DNA of 64,000 nt from Panax quinquefolius. Lineage: Eukaryota > Streptophyta > Magnoliopsida > Apiales > Araliaceae. Positions 36,131 through 48,039 of the stretch are shown here, piece after piece; within the stretch, counting starts at the first letter, position 1; the number at the start of each line of letters is the position of its first letter. The stretch covers positions 33,659,280 through 33,723,279 of the forward strand of contig CM035173.1 in the NCBI GenBank assembly GCA_020205615.1, read 5' to 3'. The notes below the pieces were generated by a model. The model had not been told where the DNA came from and did no database searches. It saw nothing but the letters and a program-made list of their open reading frames with translations. Position numbers and translations under genes: made by a program.

Positions 36131-36947
36131 AAGAAACTTCACTAAGCTTCTTTGGTTAGCCTCTGCAGAGATGCTTCTCATGATTTCTTTCCGAGTGTCC
36201 GGGCTTATAGCGGTGGAAGCAAACTCCTTTGCTATCCGTATCGGGTTTTGTTCTTATTATCCTTTGTTTATGCCTTTCTATTTACCTTCTTTGAATCGTT
36301 CTTCTTTTCAGAAGATCCTTTGGCCCCTACCAGTAAGACATGGTCTTTCTTGGTTGGAAAGTGACTCTCAATATTTTTCAACATGTTAAGCAAATCGGAA
36401 AGGCGATATCTAGCTTGTTCATATGAAAAATTCACAACAATTGTGAAAGGAGTCCGGGAGTGAGTGCAAGATCAAATCTTAGCTCAACTCTCCATCCATG
36501 ACAAAACCAGTTGTCCTAATTGATCAATCAAATTGATTATGTTAAGGACTTTTATCTGTACTGTAGTGTCATCGGTCATTCTAGATCGGAAGAGCTCCTT
36601 AGATATCTGATATCTATTAGTCCTACTTTCCTCACCACCAACTACTTGATGTGCAGGAATATAGTAGGAGCATCCATAGTTTTTCATCTTTGTGGCTTTG
36701 AAGCTCGTTACTCATGGATGCGAGCATGATGCATTGAGCCAACTGTGCATCATCTTGCCACTTTCTAAAAGTAGTAATCTCTTCCTCAGAGGCATTGTCT
36801 GCAACCATTGCAGGGATAGGCGTATTAAGGACATATGATAGCTTTTCAGCCATGAGAACTATTCTCAAATTCCTTAACCAATCCGTTTAATTCGATTAGG
36901 TTAATTTAGCATCTAATATGCTTCGTGATGATAGTAATTTTAGACAT
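36131..36947 (-). pseudogene. C2 gag remnant
   Basis: Minus-strand start codon at 36947-36945. The open piece 36632-36868 carries KLSYVLNTPIPAMVAD, ATFRKW-like and QDDAQLAQCIMLAS blocks of copia gag; RYQISKELFRSRM is near 36590-36625. In the zinc knuckle at about 36180-36220 the second and last Cys are lost. Better preserved than the C1 copy upstream of the knuckle. Confidence 0.85.
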
Positions 36948-38814
36948 TGTAAAATTACGTAAATGAATTTGTAATTAACAACATTTTAACATAAATTCTT
37001 TTATTAATTACCAAAATAATTTAGGTCTTGTTTTAAATTGGTATCTCCCACTATTTTCTTCAAACTATATTACCCTCACATATATAGTTCGGCAAAATAT
37101 AATTAAAGATTTGCTAGTGAGAATAAGGATCCCATTTCAAATGTATATAGCCTTGTGGTGACACAACAAACTATATATAAATAAATAGGTAGACAACTTT
37201 TGTCAATTACATCAACTATCTGACTCCTTTTCTTTGCCTCTTAGATTATTTTGATCAGTGGTGGCACATCCAGAATCAAAATTATCCAAGTTAAGTCGAA
37301 CTAGCACTCCATATATTCAAAAAGAAAAATATCATCCTTGTGGTGACACAACAAAACAATATTGTTCAATTTTCTTTATAAACATCAAATGTGATAAATT
37401 AACATCTTAAATACTTAATACTTGCCTTGTGGTGACACAACAAACTCATATTAAATATTTAATACTCTATTAATTTTTATCATGCTAGAAGGCTGACGTT
37501 CGATATTCCAAATATCTTTGAGCGCTTAGGACTTAATATAAAAATTGAGGGATTTGTTTGTTAATTTATCTCATCTTTGTTTAAGCATGCACATATATAT
37601 ATAAAATACGCGTCGTATTAATGAACATCTGAAACATGTTTAGCATAATATATAATATATATAGTATAGCATGCACATATAGAATACTATATTCTACCCG
37701 GATTGATTATGGACTTTTATTCTAGTTTGGTTCACTAGAGCCACCAAGTGAACCAAAAGGTCAAACCCCAAGGTGCAAGAAATAATATTTAAATATAACT
37801 ATTACATTTTAAACCTGGGGCTCCATTACAAAGCGGGTCTTCAATGCGCTCCTTGCTCCTTGATCTCCAATTTTTCAAAATAATTCTAATTATTCCTATT
37901 ACAAAACTATTTTAAAATAAATAGAAACCTTGATCGTGATCGAGGGAAGTACATAGGAGGAGATAGAATTTACATTAAGAAAAATTAGAGAAGGCGAAGT
38001 CTGTGAGACCCCATTTAATAAAACCCATACATTCATGCATCCAACTAAAATAAAATCCAATCACATTGGTCAATTTTCCATAATCAATCCCATTTATTAT
38101 CATACACATCATCATATGCATCAATAAATAACATTCAAATCTATGAATAATAAACATTTAATATATATATTGATATCATTTAATGGGCAAATTTAGTTAG
38201 TATAAAATCTATTTTGAATAAAAATAAACTCCTTTATTTAAATCCAAATTTAAATCAAAATAAAACTATTTTATTTTAATTTATCTAATTTTTAATAAAA
38301 TAAACTATTTTATTTTAATCAAAATTTTAATCAAAATAAACTCCTTTATTTTAATTAATTATGGAATCCAATTCCATGTAAAAAAAAATCTTTAATTAAA
38401 ATAAACTCTTTTATTTTAATTAATTATGGAATCAATTCCATATAAAAAAAATATTAAAGGAAACACGGATTATCTTTCCTATTCACAAATAAACTCCTTT
38501 TATTTTGAATAATATGAAATCTTATTTCATATTTAAATAAACTCCTTTATTTAAGGAAACATGGATTCTTTCCTATTCACAAATAAACTCTTTTATTTTG
38601 AATAATATGAAATCTTATTTCATATCTAAACAAACTCCTTTATTTAAGGAAAAATAAAATCCAATTTCAACTCCAATTAGTTATCATGGAATCCAATTCC
38701 AAATCTAATTAGTTAGCATGAAATTTAATTTTAAAATTAAAATAAATTTTTTATTTTAAGATTAAAATAAACCTTTTATTTTAAAATTAAAATAAATATT
38801 TTATTTTAATTATA

Positions 38815-38817
<3 letters not shown>
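36948..38817 (-). other. C2 non-coding leader
   Basis: It mirrors 10282-12340 of C1: three CCTTGTGGTGACACAACAA copies (near 37150, 37335 and 37423), TGTGAGACCCC near 38003, and the AT-rich tandem array at 38220-38815. No coding signal. Confidence 0.7.
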
Positions 38818-38853
<36 letters not shown>

Positions 38854-38858
38854 TTACG

Positions 38859-38904
<46 letters not shown>

Positions 38905-38932
38905 ATATATATAATATCCTTATATATTAAAA

Positions 38933-39007
<75 letters not shown>
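38818..39007. repeat. Expanded (TA)n microsatellites
   Basis: Three TA-rich blocks separated by short interruptions, at the site of the single (TA)n at 12340-12381 in C1. Confidence 0.9.
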
Positions 39008-39010
<3 letters not shown>

Positions 39011-39134
39011 ATCATAAAGTAATCATTATATATATATAATCTATTCTTATTGTGGGTAGTATTTATAAAAAAAAAGGAGCGAATATTAGGGTTTAGCGGG
39101 GATTCTAACATGATAATAATCATATATATATAAT

Positions 39135-39500
39135 AAATCACGGGTAAGTTAATCATTAAGCTCTTGCGAAGTCTATCTGCGTGTTAGATACCGATTCTAC
39201 CCACTCACTTTATTTCACCTAGTTGCATTCAACGTTTGAATTTGACTCGAAGAAGTTAAACTTTGACTTATTGGTTGAAACTTCGTTAGGAGCCTTCACC
39301 GTTACCTCCACTTCGTTTATTAAACTTGTTGTTTCAAATAAACACTTTCACGTTACTGTCGATCTTATCTCTTGAAAATACTTGCCTTGGAGGTAATTTT
39401 TTGAAAATAATTGATTAACTACTTCGTTATTTCTTTTTGTAAGGTTGTTAGCTTTCATATTCTAACCAATCTGTTATCACAATTCAAAGTAACCAAACCC
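39135..39500 (+). pseudogene. Gypsy B protease remnant
   Basis: Frame-broken match in layout to the A1 protease at 25310-25681: ITGKL-like start, a catalytic region reading DTDSTHS, NFDLLVETSLG, and an NNWLTT-like end. Far more decayed than the A1 copy. Confidence 0.6.
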
Positions 39501-40927
39501 TAAAGTTAATCAATGTTATGAACAAGCCAAAAGTAAAAAGCCCAGATCCTTTCGTTTGTTGATTTCCTTGTGTGGAATGCACGAAGCGGACTTTCAGAGG
39601 CGACGTCGTGGATCAAGATGGCAAGTTAATAGGTATCATTGTGAGGTCTTATCTGGGTTAAGGGATAGAAGTGGTGAGTGTATAATGTGACGATTTATCA
39701 AGTCTTGGATGAAGTGCTGATTTTGAATGATATTTCTATCATTAATAAATTTTTTTTTTTTCAAATATTTCTTAACTAAAAGGATCTGTTTACGTGGATT
39801 TATGATGAAAGTCATAATAAAAGTATAGAACTAATAAAATCATGGGTATATGAAGTATTAGTAAGTTTTATGATGAGTTATGTTGGTTAGTATGTGAAAA
39901 CATGAAAGTTTCTTAGAAATCACAAAGAGTTGAAAATCAGATTTTAGTGAAAAGCGTAATATGAAATTCAATTAACCATATCTCCTGTTATATTTTGAAT
40001 TTTTGAATGTGGTCAAGTCCTAGAGTTAGATCTATGAGTTACCTAACTAATCCAAGTGGAATTACTGGAAAAGGTGTTGTAGATTTTGTGTGGACTGATT
40101 TTTAGCAAAGGAGTGCAAAGCTGCAAAAAAATCGAAAAAGCTCACTGCCATGATTTTAGAGAGGCTGTTTCGGCCACTTAAATTATGAGAAAAATTCTGG
40201 CCTTTTGGGACATGAAAAAGTATATGGTATAAAGTACCTCCTGTCCAAAAAATGAGCTCATTTTGACTTAAAATGAGCAAATGACCATGAAATTTAAACT
40301 GGAAGCTCACGTTAACATGTGTAAGGTCCTGTCAAGATTTGGGAATTTTTGAGTTAACCTTGAGGTAGCTAATTTCTTAAGGAATTAATTAGAAATTGAT
40401 TTTTGAAAAATAGTAAATGAATTTTAAAATTATGAGAAAATATATTTTCATTATGGGACTATATTATGCTAAATCCCAGAAAAGAAATATTTTTTTGGCG
40501 CTGATTTGGTATTTTTCATGAAAATAGTTTAATTCTGAACATATGAGTTAAATATGTTATGTGAAGTATGAAAGTTGAAAATAGGATTTTATGGCTAGAG
40601 AATCCTATATAGAATATATGCATTTTTTTTTTTTTTGATGAGGGATTTGATAATTGGTGATGATATTTTATGAGTATGGCATTTTTGAATGATTAAATGC
40701 ATTATATGGTAAAGCGTAAACAATTGAGATAAATTGTTTATAAATTTAAGAAGTGATTAAAATATTGTTATAATATTAATGATATTAGATTATGAGATTA
40801 TTAAGTGATTGAAAACATGGGGATATTCTTGAATCCTGGATAAATTATATTATAAATGTTTAATATTTATCCTTTATCTCATTTGATTGATTCTTTATAT
40901 CATTATCCTCATGTTTATATTATGTTG

Positions 40928-41640
40928 AAAGTCATCTGTGGCTTACGTGCATAGATGGACTTGGTATGATTATGACCAGGGATTGTTCGGCATAATCATA
41001 ACCGTAATTGAAAACACAATTATCTTTGGCCGTAGTGCATGGATAATTTGTGGTCGTGATACTAATGAATAATGGCTTTGTAGAAGGCAGGATGATTCGA
41101 TGATGTGGATTAATTATTGAGCCGAGTCTCAAAGAATGAAATATTAATTCATGGATGTGTTCAAAGTCATCCGTAAACTACGTGCATAGATGGACTTGGT
41201 ATGATTACGACTGTGGATTGTTTTTCAAGATAATCATGGCAAGTAATTGAAAACACAATTATCTTTGGGTCAGAGTGTAATGGATAATTTGTGGTCGGTG
41301 ATCTTAATGAATATCCTTGGCAGTAGTGCGGGGATGATTCGATGATGTGGATTAATTATTGGTGAGTCTCAAGAATGAAATATTAATTCATGGATGCGTT
41401 CAAAGTCATACGTGAACTACGATGCGTAGATGGACTTGGTATGATTATGACCGATTCGGTATAATCATAAGTAATTGAATATCTGAATATTCTTAGCCCG
41501 AGTGCGTGGATAATTCATGGTTGTGATACTATATTGTCGAGTTTCAGATTATTGGTTTTCAAACAGTATATCTTTGGCACGTAGTGCAAAGATGAATTGA
41601 TAATGAATATCTTTGGATTGCAAAAATGAATTTAATGTTT
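40928..41640 (+). repeat. 238-bp tandem repeat, three copies
   Basis: Units begin AAAGTCATCYGTRRMYTACG at about 40928, 41164 and 41403 and contain ATAGATGGACTTGGTATGATTA and GATGATTCGATGATGTGGATT. A related single unit lies inside the solo LTR at about 56325-56600, so the array is an expansion of LTR sequence. Confidence 0.85.
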
Positions 41641-41728
41641 TAAACGATAAAGGTATTCAAGGTATCCTCATCTCTTTATCATACAGTACGTATTCTAATT
41701 TCGAGGCGAAATTCCATAAGGAGGAGAT

Positions 41729-42828
41729 TGTGAGACCCCGCATTTTATCGATAAAGATTTAAATGTCGAAATAATTTTTAATATTATGGTGTTTTTCTTA
41801 GAGGCGTCATAGAAAAATGGACTGGCCTTGTGGTCGTGATTATTGTTATTAGGCCCAATTTGAGCAATGTGAATTTAGATTAAATTGTTAAATTCTTTGG
41901 CTATTTATACTGCAATAATGAATTGTTAATGATTCATGATATAAATATGCTCGGTATGAAGTTTTACCGTGGTTCTTGTTGAACTACCTTCTGTAGTAAA
42001 AAGTCAATGATAATAAGTGTGGTTGCATAGTAGCTTTGGCGGTATTGATTATTGATGCTTATGTGAGAAAGTCACTTTCTAGGTTTGATTCCATTATTGT
42101 CGATTAATAATATGAATTATTATAGCGATAATGACGTTTTATTTTATTCATTATTAACGTAATAAAAGCGTAAACATCTTTTATATAAAATAGAATACTT
42201 TATTAAAGTTATTCTATAAATAGAATATATTATATTTTATTATGCATAGTGTTAAATACCGTAGAGAGTGTTATTCTTTCTTCTTGAAGAGAACTTCATT
42301 ATTCCATTCCTTATTATTACATTGGAATAACTTGTAAAAGTGGCGTACCTATATACATAACTTTGTATCTGTAAACTATACTTGGTGAAATCATATGTTA
42401 TTCCATTGCTTATTTATTACATTGGAATAACTGATACTTTTATTATTAATTGGAACATCACATGCGTATGTTTTACAGGAATAATTGGAACAAAGGTTTT
42501 TGGCTCGGTGTGAATTTCACGACCAGTTCCGTTATTATTTTCATTGGAATAACTCTGTCTGCAATCTACCGCATGCATGGTGATTTCTTTTGTTATTCCA
42601 TTCTTTATTATATTGGTTGGTTAAAACTTTGACTTCTATACTCCATGAAATTATGCATTTAAATCAGTATCTTTCACGGAAATATTCTTAATATTAATTT
42701 TATATCATTGTCATCATCCTCATGTTTATATATGTAGAGCATGGATGGCTGACGATGCCAGTAATGTTACAAATGATGTGATTAAAAATCCTATTAGGTT
42801 GATGTGAATTAATGAATCACTATGGCGT
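41729..42828 (+). repeat. Gypsy B LTR, truncated
   Basis: Starts TGTGAGACCC after the tract TAAGGAGGAGAT and shares blocks with the solo LTR at 54653 (GATAATGACGTTTTATTTTATTC, GTAAACATCTTTTATATAAAA and others). It ends abruptly at C2's 5' LTR. Confidence 0.8.
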
Positions 42829-44741
42829 AATCAAATTGCAAAATAATGCTATATATGATGAGCGTGTAAAATCGAGTTTAAAAAATTTACAAACCATAAA
42901 CCGGATCACCCTTTATGTCCTCACATAATTATTAATTAAGCGAAAAGATAAAGAATAAAATCATACCTTGAAGATCGAGCTTCAAATGCAAAATAATGCT
43001 ATGTAAAATCGAGTACCATAAAGTTCACCTCCTTGAAATCGAGCTTCTCTTTTCCAAATCCTTTTCGTTCAACTTGAATCCACGGGTTTGGTTCCTTCCT
43101 TCGATCAACGCGTCGACCACCCATATGTTTGGCCTCAGAGGTGATCCACCAAGGAAGAATAAAGATTCAAGAAGATGGTGTATTTGGCTCAAACCCTAGT
43201 TTTCTATCTCTATAGAAAAGGTGTACTCTCTCAACAATTGAAATTATGTCGTATGTTCAAAAAGTCAACCCTTTTACCCATAATAAGACTCCTCTTATTT
43301 ATAGATGTGGGCAACCCACCTTAACAATTAAGGAATTGAGATTTATTTAATTAATTAAATTCTTTTAATTAATTAAGCTCCCCTAATCTTATTAGGGATA
43401 ATTAATTAAACTCCTTTAACTAATTTTCCTTCCTAATCTAATTAGGAATAAATGAGAGTACTTATATTAAATTAATTCCTAAACTCTTTTAGAAATTAAA
43501 ATAATAATAATTGTAATAATATTAATAAGACTCCTCTTATTAATTTATATTTAATATTTCTAAAATATTAAATAATAAATATTAAGCTATTTAATTTATT
43601 CTATCACCATAGATTAAATTAAATATACTTAAATATATTATTACGATTATGCCATTAACTCTTAAATAATTATTCTTCCTTTTATGGTGTGAATCTTTAG
43701 GTTCTCCATATTAAACCTAGGTTGTGAATAAATCAATTAGAACAATTCTAATCTTATTTAAATAAATAAATTAAACAATTAATTTATTTAAATAAATAAT
43801 ATTTATTCTACAATGGGATAAGTCTCCTAGCGATCAGCGACTTTTCGGATAATATAGATTTCAACATTAATCATTAAAGAACCTTTGAGTAAATAGTTAA
43901 TGACAATTCAATCCTTCCACCATACAATGTCCCAATTAAATATAAGGCATGGAATTATTATCAAGTCTTATTTTATTTAATTATATTTATTTCGATCCTT
44001 AAATGCACAACTCAAATAATGCAAATTAGAAACTCCTTTCTAATTTCATTACGCTTAACCAAGGACTACTTTTGGGTTGTCATTTATCGAATCACATAGG
44101 ACATTTCTCTTCTTTTATTAGAAGTGGTAGATTCTTTATTGATCATACATTATCTCCGTGTACAACTTATTATACCCAAGCATACCCTTTGATATACCCT
44201 AAGGGTCTTAAGGAATAAGTCAAAGTATAACTCATCATACACAAGATACTATGATGATCTCAAGTCCAAGGATTACTTGTACTACTACCACTACGAGAAT
44301 TCTATTGACAGCAAATAAAACTCCATTAGGTATTCCTTAGCGAGTCACGTTCAATTGAACTTATTCTCTAATAAGCACCTACATACTTGCTTTAGTGTCT
44401 CCACACAAATGATCATGAGATCAATCATCCTCATCCAATGAGCAAGCAAGCGTATGTACTCAATCTATCCGGATTCACTAATCCCCAATTTAGTAATCCA
44501 ACGATTGGGAACTATTTTAGTTTTAAGCTTTTAAGAATTTAGATCTCATTAGAATGTTCATCATCATTATTCTAAAAGCATTGCTTAAAACTATGGGTTT
44601 ATCACATATTATAAAACAGCATCATGTAGATAATTAAAAGCCTTTAATAAATTAATACTTTTTATTAATAAATGAATAAAATTGTTACAAAGTATATGCT
44701 TTATCATCAAACATGATTGGCTTGTGTGCATACTACTTTCA
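42829..44741 (-). repeat. C2 5' LTR, left end lost
   Basis: Matches 12751-14636 from about base 30 onward. A small local duplication of LTR words (GCAAAATAATGCTATGTAAAATC, CACCTCCTTGAAATCGAGCTTC) is at 42985-43060. Confidence 0.9.
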
Positions 44742-44746
44742 TGTGC
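44742..44746. repeat. Target site duplication TGTGC, right of C2
   Basis: Exact repeat of 32063-32067. Confidence 0.9.
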
Positions 44747-44864
44747 AACTGGACAAAAGGGCCAATAATATTCTATTAATGGCCTTGGTAGATGAAATTT
44801 TAGAAAATGTTGTAAACCGCACCACTGCAAAGAAAGTATGGGAGGCATTGCTAGTGATGCATTA
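44747..44864 (+). pseudogene. Copia D gag, continuation
   Basis: In the frame left at 32067 it reads QLDKRANNILLMALVDEI, a loop, then TAKKVWEALL, the second half of the UBN2-type gag region. It is cut at 44864 by the start of gypsy A3. No further part of element D is recognised to the right of A3. Confidence 0.8.
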
Positions 44865-46778
44865 TGTGACGCTGCCAAAATAGGTATACAACACCCATTC
44901 TGAGTCGCCAAATACATGGTACAGAAACAACTACAACTTTATTAATACAATTGTCATGTAAAATATGACAACACATAAACTGTGAGTTTAAATACAAATA
45001 TTGTCATCTAGACAATATCCACACTCAAATAAGTCCTCATTATAATTATTGATACACTATTTTACAAAATAGTGAGGACTACTAAGACAACTTCTAGAAC
45101 CATCATTCCATATCCCGACTAGTACTAGCTACATTCTCGCCTCCTGAGAAGAAAAATGGAACAAAAAGGAAAAGGGTGAGCTCAACTAGCCCAATAAAAA
45201 ATATTATGACTAAGATAATATAGAACAAATTATCGTTAATCTTCAACAGGAAAAAATCTGAGAGAATATAACAGACAACAAGTTTCAGATTAATATTCGC
45301 AGCGGAAATAATAATTCATAGAAGAGTTACGTAGAGAATGAAATCTATTATAATCTATGAATTTAAAAGTCCATCATCAATATTTTATCCCTGTAATATC
45401 AATCAATATACATCTTGAATCAAATATTCATCTTTGCACTACAGGCCAAAGATATTCATCAGTTGGTCATGTTCATCTCAACACCTGTACATCTTTGCAC
45501 TACGACCCAAATATATTCATAAGAAAATCAACCATCTTTGCACTACAGGCCAAAGATATTCAGTAATATAATCATTTAATACTGAGGATGATGAAAAAAT
45601 ATTTTAAAGAAAACGAATCCAGTGAAACAAAAGAACTAATATTAAGGATTCGTACTTTAAACAATCCCAAATCAAAATACTTCATAAATAACCATAGTGG
45701 AGTAAAATTCAAGAATGATCAAAACATGGATATAATCAAAGCTAGTATCCATAATAGATATTTTAGACAAAAAAGAAAATTTTAATTTTTCTGTGAATAG
45801 TGCCATATACGTGAATAATAACCCCGACACTAAAGACAAGAATTCCACAAGAAAAAACTTACCAATATTCTGGCATAATGATATTAGAAGAAATAATATC
45901 ATTTTTTTCAAAAAAATAACATCTCTTACCTCGAAAAGACAATACTTCTGACTGATATACTGGATATAGTGCTGAAGGGAACTTTCACCGTATAGCAACA
46001 CTCAAAGTATCAAAATACTCACAAGAATACGCTCGATAATATAGAGAGAGAGAGAGAAAGAGAAAACTTGTTTCTGGTGTGATTTTCAATTCTAACCTAA
46101 GCACCCTATTTATAGGAAATTGCTTAGAACACCAAAGCAGAAAATTTAATAAAATATTAATATAATTATAAAATTTTCCTACGCCCACTTTGAAAAACTG
46201 AACTCAGCACATTTGAAATACTAGTGGGGCCCACCAACTTGTTAAAAATGTTTTTTTTTTAAAATCCAAAAATGAATTATTCCAAAAATTGTGTAGTGAC
46301 AATTATTAAAACAACAATAATATAAAATATCAACGTAGCAATCATTGAATCAATAAAATAAAATATTGAATAGTAATTACTGTAACAATTATTGAATAGT
46401 GCCTTCTTACGTAAGAATCAATAATTGGTGCAATACCGTGTGTTACTGTGTTTTAACCACCGAGTATTTCAACAGTATTAACGGTAACAACTATAGCGCT
46501 ATTTATAAACAACTTATACTTGTCATTTTCTTTATCCAATCGCTTTCTGTTATGGGGCCCACATTAAAGTCATTTATTTAATATTCCCCGACAGTAAGAA
46601 TATTCCACGACCAAACGAATATTCCCCGACAACAATGAATATTTTATAACCACTTGCTTATTTGAAATATTTGCGCATTTTACCCATAACTAACCACATT
46701 AATCAAATCAACCCTTACTATTTCAAAATAATAAATAGAGGAAATTCATTTTCATTTATAATAAGTTGGGGTCTTACA
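44865..46778 (-). repeat. A3 3' LTR with internal deletion
   Basis: It begins TGTGACGC at 44865 and ends CTTACA at 46778 (TGTAAG on the minus strand). At about 1.9 kb it lacks some 0.8-0.9 kb relative to A4, with the break near 46260-46285. It contains an inverted piece of the 47-bp minisatellite at about 45420-45570. Confidence 0.87.
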
Positions 46779-46792
46779 ACCTCCCCCTCCTT
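46779..46792 (-). other. A3 polypurine tract
   Basis: On the minus strand AAGGAGGGGGAGGT lies directly before the LTR start TGTAAGACC. Confidence 0.9.
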
Positions 46793-48034
46793 ATGAAATT
46801 TCGTCATCGAAATTAACGTACGTACCTGGTGTTTCGAAAAGGTGAGGATACCTCGCTTTCATTTCCGTCTCCAACTCCCAGGTCATGTCCTCTATAGTAT
46901 GGTTCCTCCACAAAACTTTGACTTGTGGTATGACCTTTATGCGTAGGACATGCTCCTTTCTATCCAAGATCTTGACAGGTACCTCTTCGTACGTTAAGTC
47001 TTCGGCTATCTCGTCTGGTTCTAACTCAATAACGTGGTTCGGGTCTTTCACATATTTACAAAGCACAGATATGTGAAAAACATTATGAACACGAGACATA
47101 CTTGGAGGTAACGCAAGTCTATAGGCCACATTTCCTACTCGGTCAAGAATCTGAAATGGACCAATAAATTATGGATTGAGTTTTCCTCTTTTCCCAAATC
47201 TTGTAACTCCCTTCCATAGAGCAACACGCAACAATACATGATCCCCAATACTAAATTCCACATCCTTTCGATGAAGATCCGCATAACTCTTTTGTCGATC
47301 CTGTGCCGCTTTATATCGTTATCGAATCATTTGGATCTTTTCAGTAATGTCGTACCAACTCTTGTCCCAACAATGTTGCTTCACCCACCTCATCCCAACA
47401 TCTTTGGAGAGTGACACTTTCGTCCATATAATGCTTCAAATGGAGCCACACCTATACTTGCACGATATTTGTTGTTGTAGGAGAATTCCACCAATGGTAA
47501 ATACTTATCCCAACTCCCTTTGAAGTCTAGGACACGAGTCTTAATAGATCTTCAAGAGTTTGAATTGTCCACTCTGATTGTCTCGTCGGGTTTGAGGATG
47601 GTATCTGCGAAGCCAGATAAATGAAATGCGTGCCCATAGCTTTTTTACAAGCTTACCCAAAATCGTGAAGTAAATCTTGGGTCACAATCCGAAACTATGG
47701 ATACTGGCATGCCATGCAATCTCATAATCTCATTTACGTACATACGAGCAAGACGTTCAAGGGAATAATTCTCCCGTATCGGTAAGAAATGAGAAGACTT
47801 TGTTAATCTATCAACAATAACCCAAATAGCATTTATGCTTTGAGAAACTGTGGGAAGACCCGTAACGAAATCTATAGTAATATGTTCCCACTTCCATTTC
47901 GGAATCTCAAGTGGTTGCAATGGACCCTTAGGCACTTGATGTTCCGCCTTTACACGTTGACAAGTTAAACACCTCGAGATAAACTTTGCAATCTCTCTCT
48001 TCATATTGTTCCACCAAAATGTATGTCGAAGATC
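46791..48034 (-). pseudogene. A3 integrase C-terminal two thirds with chromodomain-like tail
   Basis: The open piece 46791-47129 (112 codons) holds the tail: [43 protein letters not shown] and a RYPHLF end, an intact chromodomain-like region. Upstream, HRKDVEFSIGDHVLL-like (about 47240-47280) and the catalytic core (WKWEHITIDFVTGLP and DRLTKSSHFLPI in 47645-48004) follow in broken frames. The part at 47130-47640 is interrupted by indels. The N-terminal zinc region continues beyond A4 at 50864. Confidence 0.88.
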
Positions 48035-48039
48035 ACTAT
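48035..48039. repeat. Target site duplication ACTAT, left of A4
   Basis: Directly before TGTAAGACC at 48040; repeated at 50859-50863. Confidence 0.9.

Larger units (their letters stand above)
39040..42828 (+). mobile_element. Broken gypsy element B inside C2
   Basis: A short LTR-like piece (GTGGGTAGTATTTATAA, near 39052) is followed by gypsy protease remnants at 39135-39500 (with THSLYFT-like and NFDLLVETSLG stretches in broken frames), then about 1.4 kb without recognisable content, then a three-fold 238-bp LTR-type repeat (40928-41640), the end of a pol frame, a polypurine tract at 41717-41728 and an LTR from 41729 (TGTGAGACC) cut off at 42828. RT and integrase are missing. The order shows at least two deletions or rearrangements. 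No target duplication was found. Confidence 0.7.
32068..44741 (-). mobile_element. Copia element C2 (12.7 kb with nested gypsy), minus strand
   Basis: Same family as C1: 3' LTR 32068-33958, polypurine tract, pol remnant, gag remnant and leader up to about 39007, then a broken gypsy B insertion (39040-42828), then the 5' LTR from 42829. The exact duplication TGTGC flanks it. It inserted into the gag of copia element D; joining the flanks over one duplication restores that frame. The primer binding site and the first ~30 bases of the 5' LTR's left end are gone, replaced by gypsy sequence. Confidence 0.9.

Noticed and set aside
40062..40310. 82-codon minus-strand frame inside gypsy B
   Set aside because: No similarity to gag or pol, and the region between protease remnant and LTR repeat shows no coding layout.
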